Origin: Planctomycetota bacterium
GTDB taxonomy: Bacteria; Planctomycetota; UBA1135; GCA-002686595
DNA length: 56,701 nucleotides
Reading direction: 5' to 3'
NCBI GenBank assembly: GCA_016795245.1
Contig: JAEUIA010000079.1
Coordinates: forward strand, 1 to 56,701
The notes below the pieces were generated by a model. The model did no database searches, was not told the origin of the DNA, and saw only the letters and a program-made list of their open reading frames with translations. The translations under genes were made by a program, and so were the position numbers. Below are positions 36,596 to 47,323 of the stretch, piece by piece (position 1 is the stretch's first letter; each line of letters begins with the position of its first letter).

Positions 36596-36920
36596 GCATC
36601 TGTAACCAGCGTAGCCGTCAGTATTGAACGCAACTTCCCTGATCGTAGCCGTGCAGACGATCTGTCTCAAGTGGTTACACCGAGTCGCTCCTCCAAGCAC
36701 TCGTGATCATTGGGGCGCGGCAGATGCGTGGATGATCCACACACTCGATTCTCGGTTCATGGCCGGGCTCGGCGCCCGCCGTGGGTCCAGGTCGCCTCGT
36801 ACCTTTCATCGCCGTCTCCTTGCCCCCGAGAAGGCCTCAGGAGTCGGCCGCTCATCCGCTTGGTGGACTACGTCAAAGCGGAAGTCTCATTACACCCCAC
36901 ATTGTTATGATCAGACGAGC
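36596..36920. other. Gene-free upstream region of the SBBP gene
   Basis: This stretch of 325 bases between the tRNA remnant and the SBBP start contains no convincing coding frame. A TATGAT at 36905-36910 just before the gene could be a -10 element, but no matching -35 is evident. Nothing further can be supported. Confidence 0.4.
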
Positions 36921-39524
36921 ATGAACGCGACCCTGGTTGGGACTCGGGTGACGGGGGGGCCGCGCGTAGCCTCCAGGCTCGCGTGGGCACTGCCTTTGAT
37001 GCTATTTCAAGAGCTCGAGGCTCACGCTCAGCTACCCCCCATTTCTGGTTCCGCTGTCAAGCTCGTCGAACATGAGGATGGAGGCTCGCCGAGGCGACAC
37101 GAGCGATTCGATGGATGGGTGGAGAATCGCGGTCAATGGGATTCGGGCGTGCTGTTTCAGGCAAGTGCCGACACCGTAAGGGTGGTAGCGCGCAGAGGGG
37201 CCGTCGACGTCTTCGCGCGAGCTGCGGCCGAATCCAAGCGCGCTTGGATTCGGATCATCCTTCCCCCCGCCTCGGGAGCGGATCCGATTCGCTGCGATCA
37301 TGAGTTGCCAGGTCTGAATCACTACTTCCTGGGAAACGATCCTGCCAACTGGACCCGCGGCGTGCGCCGATTCGACAAAGTCACCTATCCGTGTATCGTC
37401 GACGGCGTGGACCTCGTACTGCACGCCACTCGGGGACGAATCGAATATGACCTCGTCGTGCAACCTGGCGCTGATTTGGCGTCGCTCCGATTCGAGTGCC
37501 AGGGATCTCAGGGGCTGACGCTCGACAACGATGGATCTCTGGTGATGCACACCCAGACCGGCGAGTTGATCCAGACTCCGCCCGTCAGCGCGTTCGAGCA
37601 TGCGGGCAGAGACTCAGCAGCTGCCGATGTGCGATTCCTGCTGTTGAGCGATTCTAGCTTCGGATTCGCTCTTGGAGAGGAGAGCCCCTCTGCTGCGGTC
37701 CGCATCGACCCTAGCTTGATCTGGAGCACGTACCTGGGTAGCTCCGGCGCCGCAACATCCTATGCGGAGTACGGCGCGAAATGCGCTGTGGATCAGGCAG
37801 GAGCCCTGACGGTCATGGGCCAATTCAACGGATCGGACTTCCCGACGACTCCCGGTTCCGTTCAGATCCCTACGAACTCCGGATTCGGCGTGTTCGTGTC
37901 GAAGTTCGATTCTACCGGAAGCCTAGTGTACTCCAGCCTGATTGGAGCAACGAATGCGCTACCAGAGCCACACGCCCTCGCCCTGAGCCCTTCGGGCGCT
38001 GCAACCGTAGTTGGACAGATCGTCCACAGTGGTCCTTTTGCGAATAACTTCCCCACGACTTCTGGAGCATTCGACACCGTCCTTAGTTCGCCTAGTGGGA
38101 CAGGGTTCGCCTTTCGGCTCTCACCCCAGGGCGACAATCTGGACTACTCGACGTACATCGAAGGAGTGAATGACGGACCGGATGCTACAGGGGTCGCCAT
38201 CACACCCACCGGCGCCACCGTGATCTGTGGCACGACCTACTCGAGCGCATTTCCTGTCACGCAAGGTTCGTTCGACAATAATTATCATGGCTTCGGAGAT
38301 GCATTCGTCCTCCGCCTGAATTCTTCCGGCAGCACGCTGGAGTGGTCCACGCTGCTGGGTGGAAGCGGCGGGGGCGACTTCGCGCACACTCTGAAGCTGG
38401 CTGACGATGGAGACGTCGTGGTTGCGGGCGCGACAGGCTCCGCTGACTTCCCATTCACGCCGGGTGCCTATGCAACAGCATTCTCCTCGAGTTCCGGGAC
38501 CACGTGGGTGGCGCGACTATCCGCACACGGTGATCTCCTCCGCTGGGCAACAGCGATCGGAGGGATTGGTGGAAGTGCTTCGATCCCCAGGGTCTGGGAT
38601 CTGGCATTGGACGGACTGGGTGGCGTGAGCATCGTAGGGCAGACCGGCGAGGCGACGTTTCCAACAACGCAAGGAGCCCTTGTCCCGGTCCTGCCCCAAT
38701 TTTATCCAGGTGAACTTGCCTCATCGTACGTCGCTCGCCTCGATGCGTCAGGATCGAACCTTGCCTATTCGACCTTCGTTGGCTTCGGCGTCAACATGCT
38801 TGGGCTCGTCGTCGATGCGTCAGGCATTGCAACGGTGATCGGAAATGACAGGTTGGGACAATTCCCGATCACGCCCGGTGCGCTCTCGATCACTTCCCAA
38901 TCGAGGGATGTCTTGATCGCTCGGCTCGACCCGATTGGTTCACGTGCATACTTCTCCACATGGCTTCCTGGCATGAATCAGGACGTGGGTTTCGACATTG
39001 CAATGCTGAGTGCACACAGGGCTGGGATTTGCGGGTGGGCTCAGTCCGGCTTTTTCACGACTTCGGGAGCCTATGATTCGACCTACAATGGGGGTGTTTC
39101 GGATGGCTTCGTTGCGGTTGCCGACTTGCTGCTTCAGGGAGTACGACAGCATGGTCGAGCGGCACACACGTGCCTCGGCGAATGTGCCATGAACGCAACT
39201 GAACGCCCCACAGCCGGATCGGCAAGCTTCGGATTCTATTGCAGTGGCGCGCCTCCTTTCAGCAATGGTTGGCTACTGCTGGGTACGGAGAGGGCCCTAC
39301 CCATGATCATCCAGGGTGCCAATTTACTCCTCGATCCATCGCAACGAATCGTTCGAATCCCGGTCCGGGCAGACTACATCGGCTTCGTCGAGACCAGGGT
39401 TCCGTTGACGAACTTGCATTGGGGCGATCATTTTGCGGCTCAGTTTGTCTGGCGTAATCCAGGAACATGTCCCGGGAATACCGGCCTAGTGGCGAGCCAC
39501 GCTCTACTCATCGACGTGCAGTAG
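36921..39524 (+). CDS. Secreted SBBP-repeat (beta-propeller) protein
   Basis: From ATG 36921 the protein has 867 residues with a signal peptide ending about EAHAQ. After a conserved-looking N-terminal domain (RFDKVTYPCIVDGVDLVLHA, IEYDLVVQPGADLASLRF) come at least seven repeats of the SBBP type (LIWSTYLGSSGAA, FVSKFDSTGSLVYSSLIG, FVLRLNSSGSTLEWSTLLGGSGG and FVAVADL). Each combines a FPTT(P/S)GA motif with a W/YSTxxG strand. A C-terminal module of about 110 residues follows (CSGAPPFSNGWLLLG). Codon use is less GC-biased than the neighbours, consistent with transfer on the tRNA-Val island. It is probably exposed at the cell surface. The partner is unknown. An in-frame upstream extension to 36624 lacks a signal and is disfavoured. 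Confidence 0.82.
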   Translation: MNATLVGTRVTGGPRVASRLAWALPLMLFQELEAHAQLPPISGSAVKLVEHEDGGSPRRHERFDGWVENRGQWDSGVLFQASADTVRVVARRGAVDVFARAAAESKRAWIRIILPPASGADPIRCDHELPGLNHYFLGNDPANWTRGVRRFDKVTYPCIVDGVDLVLHATRGRIEYDLVVQPGADLASLRFECQGSQGLTLDNDGSLVMHTQTGELIQTPPVSAFEHAGRDSAAADVRFLLLSDSSFGFALGEESPSAAVRIDPSLIWSTYLGSSGAATSYAEYGAKCAVDQAGALTVMGQFNGSDFPTTPGSVQIPTNSGFGVFVSKFDSTGSLVYSSLIGATNALPEPHALALSPSGAATVVGQIVHSGPFANNFPTTSGAFDTVLSSPSGTGFAFRLSPQGDNLDYSTYIEGVNDGPDATGVAITPTGATVICGTTYSSAFPVTQGSFDNNYHGFGDAFVLRLNSSGSTLEWSTLLGGSGGGDFAHTLKLADDGDVVVAGATGSADFPFTPGAYATAFSSSSGTTWVARLSAHGDLLRWATAIGGIGGSASIPRVWDLALDGLGGVSIVGQTGEATFPTTQGALVPVLPQFYPGELASSYVARLDASGSNLAYSTFVGFGVNMLGLVVDASGIATVIGNDRLGQFPITPGALSITSQSRDVLIARLDPIGSRAYFSTWLPGMNQDVGFDIAMLSAHRAGICGWAQSGFFTTSGAYDSTYNGGVSDGFVAVADLLLQGVRQHGRAAHTCLGECAMNATERPTAGSASFGFYCSGAPPFSNGWLLLGTERALPMIIQGANLLLDPSQRIVRIPVRADYIGFVETRVPLTNLHWGDHFAAQFVWRNPGTCPGNTGLVASHALLIDVQ

Positions 39525-40146
39525 TTTGTTGCGCAGCGTGATCTCCGGGTGGGCACGCAGCTCATCCACTGGGGCCCGAGTCAATCGACGCGTAGTCTTC
39601 CAGATGCGCATTCTGCCGCGGCGTGAGTCCGGGGGGGGTCGGTTCCCGCCGGCCCTTGTTCATCCCTCGAAGAGAAACCGAGAGTCCCGCGAGCCCCGGA
39701 GGGCCGAGCAGCGCCTCGAATGCGGCGTAGCCAAGTGCCGACGTCATCGGGAGAGGGTCACGACCTCGCGCATCGGCTTGCCCTCGGGCCCGCTGGAGTA
39801 GCGCTCGGTGAACGTGATGTGCGGTGCCGCAGCATCGGCAAGCGGAATTCCGCGCCCTTGTTCTCAGGCGGCAGTCGCTGGCCTAACGCGATTCAGTCGC
39901 CGAACTTTCGAGCGAAACGCTCGTGTGGCCTCGGATAGTCGTACAGATCGAACCAGACCCGTAGTCCTTCCGTTCGTGCGTACGCGTGACTCGAGCGCTT
40001 GAGGCACCACAGGGTCGGTGACTTCGTTTTCATCGAGGTCCTCGGAGTTGAAGCAAACGTGGATTCTTGACGAATCCACACTTCCGATGGTTGCGCTGCG
40101 CGCACATACCGAAGTACGCAACTGCGTCTCCGCCAAGAGTTTCGAG
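39525..40146. other. Decayed sequence at the right end of the island
   Basis: No intact gene is present. Minus-strand fragments look protein-like but are broken. One frame near 40090-40000 reads HVCFNSEDLDENEVTDPVV. Another frame near 40000-39893 reads TEGLRVWFDLYDYPRPHERF and ends at a stop at 39893. Joined by a frameshift they loosely resemble a TIR-like segment (FxxSEDxxE...GLRVWFD). A further fragment (HITFTERYSSGPEGKPMREVVTLSR) ends near 39745. These are probably remains of island genes. The identities are weak. Confidence 0.35.
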
Positions 40147-40222
40147 TGGTGGGCTACCCGGGACTTGAACCCAGAACTTCCACGCTGTGAACATGGCACT
40201 CTGCCGATTGAGTTAGTAGCCC
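40147..40222 (-). tRNA. tRNA-Val (anticodon CAC)
   Basis: The minus strand folds as a complete tRNA: acceptor GGGCTAC/GTAGCCC, D arm ACTC-AATCGGCA-GAGT, anticodon arm CCATG-TTCACAG-CGTGG with anticodon CAC (reads GUG), variable AAGTT, T arm CTGGG-TTCAAGT-CCCGG, discriminator A and an encoded CCA (TGG at 40147-40149 on the plus strand). Its 3' end faces the island on the left. Confidence 0.95.
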
Positions 40223-40281
40223 ACTCGAAGGGGCGGAGAGGATAGCCGCGAACAGGGCGCGGTGGCAAGACGAGGCCCGAA

Positions 40282-41004
40282 CTACGGCCGCATGTCCTTG
40301 CCGAGCGAGGTCTTGAGGATCTCGGCCAGGCGCGATTCGGCGCGCCGCAGCATCATCCGCACGGCGTCCTCGGACCGACCGCCCATCATTTCGCCGGCTT
40401 CGCGCAGTTGGCGGCCCTCGAAGAAGACGAGCGTGATGGCCTGCCGGTGCTCGGGCGAGAGCTCCTCCAGCGCGGCGCGCAGGTGGGTGTAGCTCTCGCC
40501 GCGGCTCACCTGCATCGTCACCGACAGATCCTGGCTGGGCGGCTCGACCGTCGGCATCGCGTCGGCGCCGGGATCGTGCGGCGCTTCGATCGTGCGTTCG
40601 CGCGAGAGGTCGCGCTTGCTGGCGGAATAAAACTCGGCCTTGTCGCGGATCTTGTTCTGCAGGATCTGCATCAACCACCGCACCAGCGAGCCTTCGCCGC
40701 GGTACTCGTAGTTGTGGAAGTCGCGCGTCGCTTCGCGGAACGTCGTCTGCGCGAGGTCGTCGGGGTCTTCCTTCAAGCGCAAGCGCGGACCGATGCGGCG
40801 ACGCGCGACTTCGACCATGAGTTGGTTGTAGCGCGTGAAGAGATCGTTGAGCGCGCCCGCGTCGCCGTTCTTGGCGCGCGTCACGAGGATCGCCGTCTGG
40901 TCGTTCTCGAAACCCTCGGGCAGTTGGAATTCGCCCGCGACGGGCGCCTTCGCGGCCTTTTCGTCGGGGTTCGTGGGCTCAGGTTTCTGTTCGTCGGCAC
41001 TCAT
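40282..41004 (-). CDS. Sigma-70 family (ECF-like) RNA polymerase sigma factor
   Basis: The start is ATG 41004 (MSADEQ), giving 240 residues. After an acidic, Pro-rich tail of about 35 residues, region 2 reads LFTRYNQLMVEVARRRI, EDPDDLAQTTFREATRDFHNYEYRGEGSLVRWLMQILQNKIRDKAEFY. Region 4 reads LSPEHRQAITLVFFEGRQLREAGEMMGGRSEDAVRMMLRRAESRLAEIL. The DLAQTTF and EGSLVRWL motifs are typical of planctomycete RpoE-like ECF factors. No partner kinase or anti-sigma is adjacent. The methyltransferase gene upstream ends two bases from its start. Confidence 0.87.
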   Translation of the reverse strand: MSADEQKPEPTNPDEKAAKAPVAGEFQLPEGFENDQTAILVTRAKNGDAGALNDLFTRYNQLMVEVARRRIGPRLRLKEDPDDLAQTTFREATRDFHNYEYRGEGSLVRWLMQILQNKIRDKAEFYSASKRDLSRERTIEAPHDPGADAMPTVEPPSQDLSVTMQVSRGESYTHLRAALEELSPEHRQAITLVFFEGRQLREAGEMMGGRSEDAVRMMLRRAESRLAEILKTSLGKDMRP

Positions 41005-41006
41005 GA

Positions 41007-41732
41007 TCAGCGGGGAGAGTATCGACGCGGATCGCCATCGGCTACCAGGGATTCTGCGCGCGGGCGCTCGAATACCAGCACGAGGTTCCCACGGACCTGC
41101 AAAACACGCGTGCCGCCCAGCGTGCGCTCGAAAAAGGCTGCGAAGCGGTCGGCTTCGACGCGCGCGCCGGGTTTGCTCGCCACGACGTTGAAGGCCAGCA
41201 TTCCCCCAGGCGTCAGGCGCTCGCGCAGCGTTTCGAGGAACTCGGCGGTGCGGCATGCGCTCGGGACTTCGGCTTCGTCGAACAGATCCACGACGACCAG
41301 ATCGAAGCGACGTGTCGAATTCGTCGTCCACTGCACGGCGTCGGCGGTCACGATTTCCAGGTTCGACCAGTGCGACAACCCGAAGTAATCGCGCCCCAGT
41401 TCGACGATCACCGGGTCGATCTCGACCGCCGTGATCGGAGCCTTCACGCCGCAATCGCGCCGCAAAAGGTGCACGACGCTGCCCGCGCCCAACCCGAGCA
41501 CGAGGACCGAATGCAAGTCACGCCGCGCGATCTCGAGACGCTCGAAAGCCTGCTTGAACACCTCGTGCAAGCCGCCGTAGCTGTAGTTGACCGTCGCCCC
41601 GTCGAGGATCGCGCGCCCGCGCACGAGCGTGACCTCGAGTCGCGCGTGATGCGCGCTGGAGCGGCGCACCAGGCGCTGCGGCACGACGAAGCTCGCGAGC
41701 CATCGCCAACCGCGCCCGGCACGCGATGTCAT
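41007..41732 (-). CDS. Spermidine synthase-like methyltransferase-fold protein
   Basis: A 241-residue protein with the Rossmann fold of the spermidine/spermine synthase family. Motif I is VLVLGLGAGSVVHLL, ITAVEIDPVIVELGRDYF binds the adenosyl ribose, then FDLVVVDLFDEAEVP and LTPGGMLAFNVV. The N-terminal region is shorter than in SpeE, and the polyamine-binding gatekeeper motifs are not evident. It may act on another acceptor. It is followed directly by the sigma-factor gene. Confidence 0.75.
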   Translation of the reverse strand: MTSRAGRGWRWLASFVVPQRLVRRSSAHHARLEVTLVRGRAILDGATVNYSYGGLHEVFKQAFERLEIARRDLHSVLVLGLGAGSVVHLLRRDCGVKAPITAVEIDPVIVELGRDYFGLSHWSNLEIVTADAVQWTTNSTRRFDLVVVDLFDEAEVPSACRTAEFLETLRERLTPGGMLAFNVVASKPGARVEADRFAAFFERTLGGTRVLQVRGNLVLVFERPRAESLVADGDPRRYSPR

Positions 41733-41775
41733 GCGCCGTCGCCGTGCAGCACGCGCTGATTCGCTGCGCCGGGTG

Positions 41776-43899
<2,124 letters not shown>

Positions 43900-44331
43900 C
43901 TACTGCGAGAGGTCGGACGGCCCGAAGGCCTCCGGCAGGAGGTCTTCGAGAAAGGTCTCGTAGCGCGTTCCGTCCGCACCGGCGACGATGATGCGCAGGT
44001 TCGGCGCGAACTCGAACAGCACCTGTCGGCACGCGCCGCACGGCATCAAGGCGTGCGGAAGGCTCGTCGTGATCGCCATCGCCGTGTACTCGCGCGCGCC
44101 TTCCGACACCGCCTTGACGATGGCGGTCCGTTCGGCGCACCACGTCATCCCGAAGCTCGCGTTCTCGACGTTGCAGCCGGTGAAGATGCGCCCGTCGGCG
44201 GCGCGCAAGGCGGCTCCGACCAGGATCTTCGAATACGGGCTGTAGGCGTGGGCCCGGACTTCGACAGCGCGCTTCACGAGCTCGTCGTCTGCCGCATCAA
44301 AACGCGAGCTCTTCGTCCCCGTCGTCGCCAT
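43900..44331 (-). CDS. cdd: Cytidine deaminase
   Basis: It deaminates cytidine and deoxycytidine to (deoxy)uridine. At 143 residues from ATG 44331, the zinc site is complete: TGCNVENASFGMTWCAERTAIVKAV (CAE with catalytic Glu) and PCGACRQVLFEF (PCxxC). AYSPYSKILVGAAL precedes it, as in homotetrameric bacterial Cdd. The start lies 35 bases inside the end of the upstream DUF669 gene. Confidence 0.95.
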   Translation of the reverse strand: MATTGTKSSRFDAADDELVKRAVEVRAHAYSPYSKILVGAALRAADGRIFTGCNVENASFGMTWCAERTAIVKAVSEGAREYTAMAITTSLPHALMPCGACRQVLFEFAPNLRIIVAGADGTRYETFLEDLLPEAFGPSDLSQ

Positions 44332-44803
44332 GGGCGCCAGGGTCGCTTGAGCTGTGTCGATCGTCAACAGCTGCATGATGTTCTCCATTACTCGACCGCG
44401 CGGTCTCGTTGTCCAGGGTGGCATATCCCAGGTACGGAACGCGCATGCGCACCTGGCGCCGGCCGGTGGCGGGATCTTCGCGTTCCTCGGGGACGACTTG
44501 GACGCGCGCGCGCAGGTTCACGAGATCTTGCGACTCGATCTCCAATTCGCCGCGCACGTCGAGCCCGAAGGCGTCGAGCACCTTTTTCACGCGAAAGACG
44601 CCTCTTTCGCTCCACGTCAATGAATCCCACGCCGCGGTGCGCCCGGCCAGGTCGCCGTCGAGCACCTCCAATCGAAACGACCAACGCACGCTGCCGTCGC
44701 GCGAGCGGCCCTCGCGCACCTCGGCGACGCGAACGTTGTGTGGACCGGCGGGAACGGAAACGTAGGACTCGATGTCCTCCACGGCACTGAAATCGAAACG
44801 CAT
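44297..44803 (-). CDS. DUF669-like protein
   Basis: The start is ATG 44803 (MRFDFSAVEDIESY), giving 168 residues. The pattern VPAGPHNVRVAEVREGRSRDGSVRWSFRLEVLDGDLAGRTAAWDSLTWSERGVFRVKKVLDAFGL fits DUF669, a family found mainly in phages next to recombination and single-strand DNA-binding genes. The tail is rich in His, Asp and Glu. It overlaps cdd by 35 bases and may be cotranscribed with cdd and ligA. No other phage gene is present. A role in DNA metabolism is only inferred. Confidence 0.6.
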   Translation of the reverse strand: MRFDFSAVEDIESYVSVPAGPHNVRVAEVREGRSRDGSVRWSFRLEVLDGDLAGRTAAWDSLTWSERGVFRVKKVLDAFGLDVRGELEIESQDLVNLRARVQVVPEEREDPATGRRQVRMRVPYLGYATLDNETARSSNGEHHAAVDDRHSSSDPGAHGDDGDEELAF

Positions 44804-45017
44804 GATTGTCCTCTGGGTTGCGGCCGCACTACGCGACCTCCACACCCATCGACGTACGGCCCAGCCGGCGGTTGCGGATGAAGTGCGAAGTTTCGCGCGC
44901 GGAGGGCGTCGAAGATGGGCGCCATGGGCGTACGGGTCACTTCATGCTCGCTGGCGGTGAATGCGGTTGACGTCCCGGCGCACTGCAACGATTCGCAACG
45001 AACCCTGACTCCCCTCC
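44804..45017. other. Upstream region between DUF669 and the repeat cluster
   Basis: About 214 bases with no supported gene. Longer frames run through here on both strands only because the GC-rich repeats beyond lack stop codons. It presumably holds the promoter of the DUF669-cdd-ligA unit. Confidence 0.4.
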
Positions 45018-45211
45018 CGCAGCTTTCCGGACTGACACTCAATCCCGCCCCACAGCGTTTCCAGACCGACACGCACCCCCGCCCCACAACGTTTCCAAAC
45101 CGACACCCTCCCCGCCCCACAACGTTTCCAGACCGACATCCTCCCCGCCCCACAACGTTTCCAAACCGACACCCTCCCCGCCCCGCAACGTTTCCAGACC
45201 GACATCCTCAT
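45018..45211. repeat. Tandem 33-bp repeat array
   Basis: Units of the form CGCCCCACAACGTTTCCAGA + CCGACATCCTCCC begin at 45046, 45080, 45113, 45146 and 45179 (spacings 34, 33, 33 and 33), with a degenerate unit at 45018. Alternate units vary (AAACCGACACC versus AGACCGACATC), suggesting a 66-base higher-order unit. The period is a multiple of three, so it is open in several frames (for example WKRCGAG on the minus strand), but nothing supports translation. Confidence 0.9.
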
Positions 45212-45347
45212 ACCCCGGCTATTTTCCTGACCTCGTGGCTCGAGCCACGCGGTACTCCGCGTGACTCGAGCCACGAGGTCAGAAAAATAGCCGGGGTATG
45301 AGGATGTCGGTCTGGAAGCGTTGTGGGGCGGGGAGGATGTCGGTCTG
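45162..45347. repeat. Long inverted repeat A (arms about 91 bp)
   Basis: The centre is ACGCGG-TACT-CCGCGT (45247-45262). The arms run outward through CTCGAGCCACGAGGTCAG, ATAGCCGGGGTATGAGGATG and one inverted copy of the tandem unit, with only about seven mismatches across 91 bp. It would form a very stable hairpin or cruciform. It includes the last unit of the tandem array. Confidence 0.9.
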
Positions 45348-45457
45348 TGAAATACGGTGCCTGAGCAGTTTTTTCACACTTCGCCCCGAGTTGCGCGACT
45401 GGCTGCCAACGGTTGTCGGCGAAGTGTGATGAAACTGCTCTGGCACCGTATTTCACA
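45346..45457. repeat. Inverted repeat B (40-bp arms)
   Basis: TGTGAAATACGGTGCC...CACTTCGCC (45346-45385) pairs with 45418-45457 with three mismatches around a 32-base loop. It abuts inverted repeat A. Its right arm contains the stop codon of the M19 dipeptidase gene, so it could also serve as that gene's terminator. Confidence 0.88.
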
Positions 45458-46646
45458 GATGCCGGGTGCGAGCGGTCGATCCAGCGGCGGGTGTGCGCAG
45501 CGGTTCGAGGCGGGCGGTAGAGGCTGCGCCGCTGCTCGTCACGGCAGTAAACACGCGTTGCATGTTTGTGCTCATCACCTTCGAGACGTCGTCGGTGCGA
45601 AATCCGCGCGCCAGAAGGCGTTCGACCAGGTTGACGTAGCAGGAAGCGTCCTCGAGTCCTTGCGGCGTGCGGCCGATCCCGTCGTAGTCGGAGCCGATGC
45701 CGACGTGGTCGATTCCGGCGATGTCGACAGCGTGCGTGATGTGGTCGACGACGGTTTCGATCGAAAGCGGGGCTGCTTTCTGTTGCAGATATTCGCCCTG
45801 ACGCAGGAACACGTCGGTGTCGTTCGGGCCTTGAATCGCTTTGTACTCAGGCGATTCACGCCAGCGCGCGTCTTCGGCCTGCGCTTCGTCCTTCAAGAAC
45901 GCGGTGCAGAACACGACGCCTACGACTCCACCATTCGCGGCCAGCGCGCGCAGCTGTGCGTCGGTCAAGTTGCGTTGGTGTCCGTGCAACGTCTTGCAAC
46001 CGGAGTGGCTCGCGATCACTGGCCGAGATGTCGTGTCGAGGATGTCGAAGAAGCTCTTCTCACCCGCGTGCGAGACGTCCACGACCATGCCGAGTTCGTT
46101 CATCGCGCGCACGACGCTGCGGCCGAAATCGTTGATCCCGTCCGGCACGTGCGCGCCCGCGCCGCTTTGACACGAACGAATCCACGAGAGATGGTTGTTC
46201 CACACCAGCGTCAACACGCGCACGCCGTGCTCGAAGAAGCGGTGGAGGTTGTCGAGGTTCTCCTCGATCGAGTGCCCGCCTTCGATGCCGGGGATGCCTG
46301 CGATCGCGCCTCTTGCGTGAGCGGCGCGCTGCAGCTCACCGTTGCCGGCCCAACGCAACGCCTGCGGATGTCGCGCTGCGAGGCGATGAAACTCGCCGAG
46401 CAGCGCGAGCGTGCGATCGCGCGCCGCGTTCTCTCCGAGCGCGATGTGTTTGGGGTCGACCCAATTGACGAGCACCACCGTGCCCAACCCGCCGCGCGCA
46501 CCGCGCACGAGGTCGAGGTGACCGACGGTTTCCGTGCCGAGGTCGTGCCCCAGGTCGAGCTGGCGCTGCAGGGAATCGACATGCGCGTCGAATACCTGGG
46601 TCCGGGCGAGCAACTGTGTGGCGGGTGAGAGCGAGGCGTTCGTCAT
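45453..46646 (-). CDS. Membrane dipeptidase family (peptidase M19)
   Basis: The start is ATG 46646 (MTNASL), giving 397 residues. It is a zinc-dependent amidohydrolase-fold dipeptidase. Metal and active-site motifs are VFDAHVDSLQ (HxD), PGIEGGHSIEENLDNL (bridging Glu), VVDVSHAG, PVIASHSG (His pair) and DHVGIGSDYDGI near the C-terminus. There is no signal peptide, so it is cytoplasmic or its start differs. The last residues (STARTRHL) run into inverted repeat B. Confidence 0.9.
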   Translation of the reverse strand: MTNASLSPATQLLARTQVFDAHVDSLQRQLDLGHDLGTETVGHLDLVRGARGGLGTVVLVNWVDPKHIALGENAARDRTLALLGEFHRLAARHPQALRWAGNGELQRAAHARGAIAGIPGIEGGHSIEENLDNLHRFFEHGVRVLTLVWNNHLSWIRSCQSGAGAHVPDGINDFGRSVVRAMNELGMVVDVSHAGEKSFFDILDTTSRPVIASHSGCKTLHGHQRNLTDAQLRALAANGGVVGVVFCTAFLKDEAQAEDARWRESPEYKAIQGPNDTDVFLRQGEYLQQKAAPLSIETVVDHITHAVDIAGIDHVGIGSDYDGIGRTPQGLEDASCYVNLVERLLARGFRTDDVSKVMSTNMQRVFTAVTSSGAASTARLEPLRTPAAGSTARTRHL

Positions 46647-46920
46647 GGTCCGGAGGGAGATGGTGCGGGTACGGGCGCCTATGGGGCAAGGTACGCCCGC
46701 GTCCGGGAGGGTCGCACCGGGGCCTGGAGGCCATGTCACACTGACAGACGGGGGCGGCAGGGTTGGGCGACGCTGCCTTCTTGGCATACCGAGGCGCGCG
46801 ATCGGCGGCTGGGCGGGCCGACCATAAACATCGTCCGCAAATAGAGTTATGTTCACAGTTGTGCTGCCGGCCCAGACGGCACAAGCCTTGCTCTAGGGGC
46901 GCGACGCCACCCGTCTGCCC

Positions 46921-47304
46921 ATGCAACCCGACCGCCGTATCCTCATCGCCGACGACGACCGCGAATTGCGCTCGTGCGTGGTCGAGCTCCTGACCCAGCT
47001 CCCGATTCGTCTCGAGATCCTCCAGGCCGAGTCGGGCGACGAGGCGCTGACGATCATCCGCCGCGCGGGCCTGCACCTCGCGCTGCTCGACATGCACATG
47101 CCCGGTCAGACCGGCCTCGAGGTGCTCGAAGCGCTGCGGCGCGAGACGCTCACGGTCCCCTGCATCGTGATCTCGGGCGAAGCCAGCGAAGCCGTGCGCA
47201 AGCAGGCCCTGATCGAAGGCGCCTGTGCCGTGCTGCGCAAGCCGCTCGAGCCGCGCCTCTTGCGCGACGAAGTGCGCCGCGTGCTGCGGATCGACGCGGC
47301 CTGA
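46921..47304 (+). CDS. Single-domain response regulator
   Basis: A 127-residue stand-alone receiver domain. The acidic pocket is ADDD (residues 10-12), the phospho-acceptor Asp57 lies in LLDMHMPG, the Thr/Ser switch is ISGEAS and the conserved Lys is in LRKPLEP. It has no output domain, so it acts through protein contact like CheY or Spo0F. It lies 95 bases upstream of groES on the same strand. Whether it takes part in heat-shock control is not known. Confidence 0.9.
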   Translation: MQPDRRILIADDDRELRSCVVELLTQLPIRLEILQAESGDEALTIIRRAGLHLALLDMHMPGQTGLEVLEALRRETLTVPCIVISGEASEAVRKQALIEGACAVLRKPLEPRLLRDEVRRVLRIDAA

Positions 47305-47323
47305 ACCACGCTCCACATCCACT

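Larger units (their letters stand above)
36533..40146. mobile_element. Putative tRNA-Val-integrated island (about 3.6 kb), integrase lost
   Basis: A 49-base imperfect direct repeat (36533-36581 and 40143-40191, six mismatches) covers the 3' half of tRNA-Val. The copy at the right belongs to an intact tRNA and the left copy is an orphan. This is the geometry left by a site-specific element that enters a tRNA gene and brings its own 3' end. Between the repeats lie one SBBP-repeat gene with less GC-biased codons than its neighbours and 600 bases of decayed sequence. No integrase remains. Confidence 0.6.

Noticed and set aside
45018..45211. CRISPR array
   Set aside because: The units are contiguous tandem copies without unique spacers, and no cas genes are present.
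44915..45301. Repeat-containing proteins on both strands (11-residue repeats such as WKRCGAG)
   Set aside because: The 33-bp tandem repeats are a multiple of three and lack stops in several frames. No start signal, conservation or normal composition supports translation.
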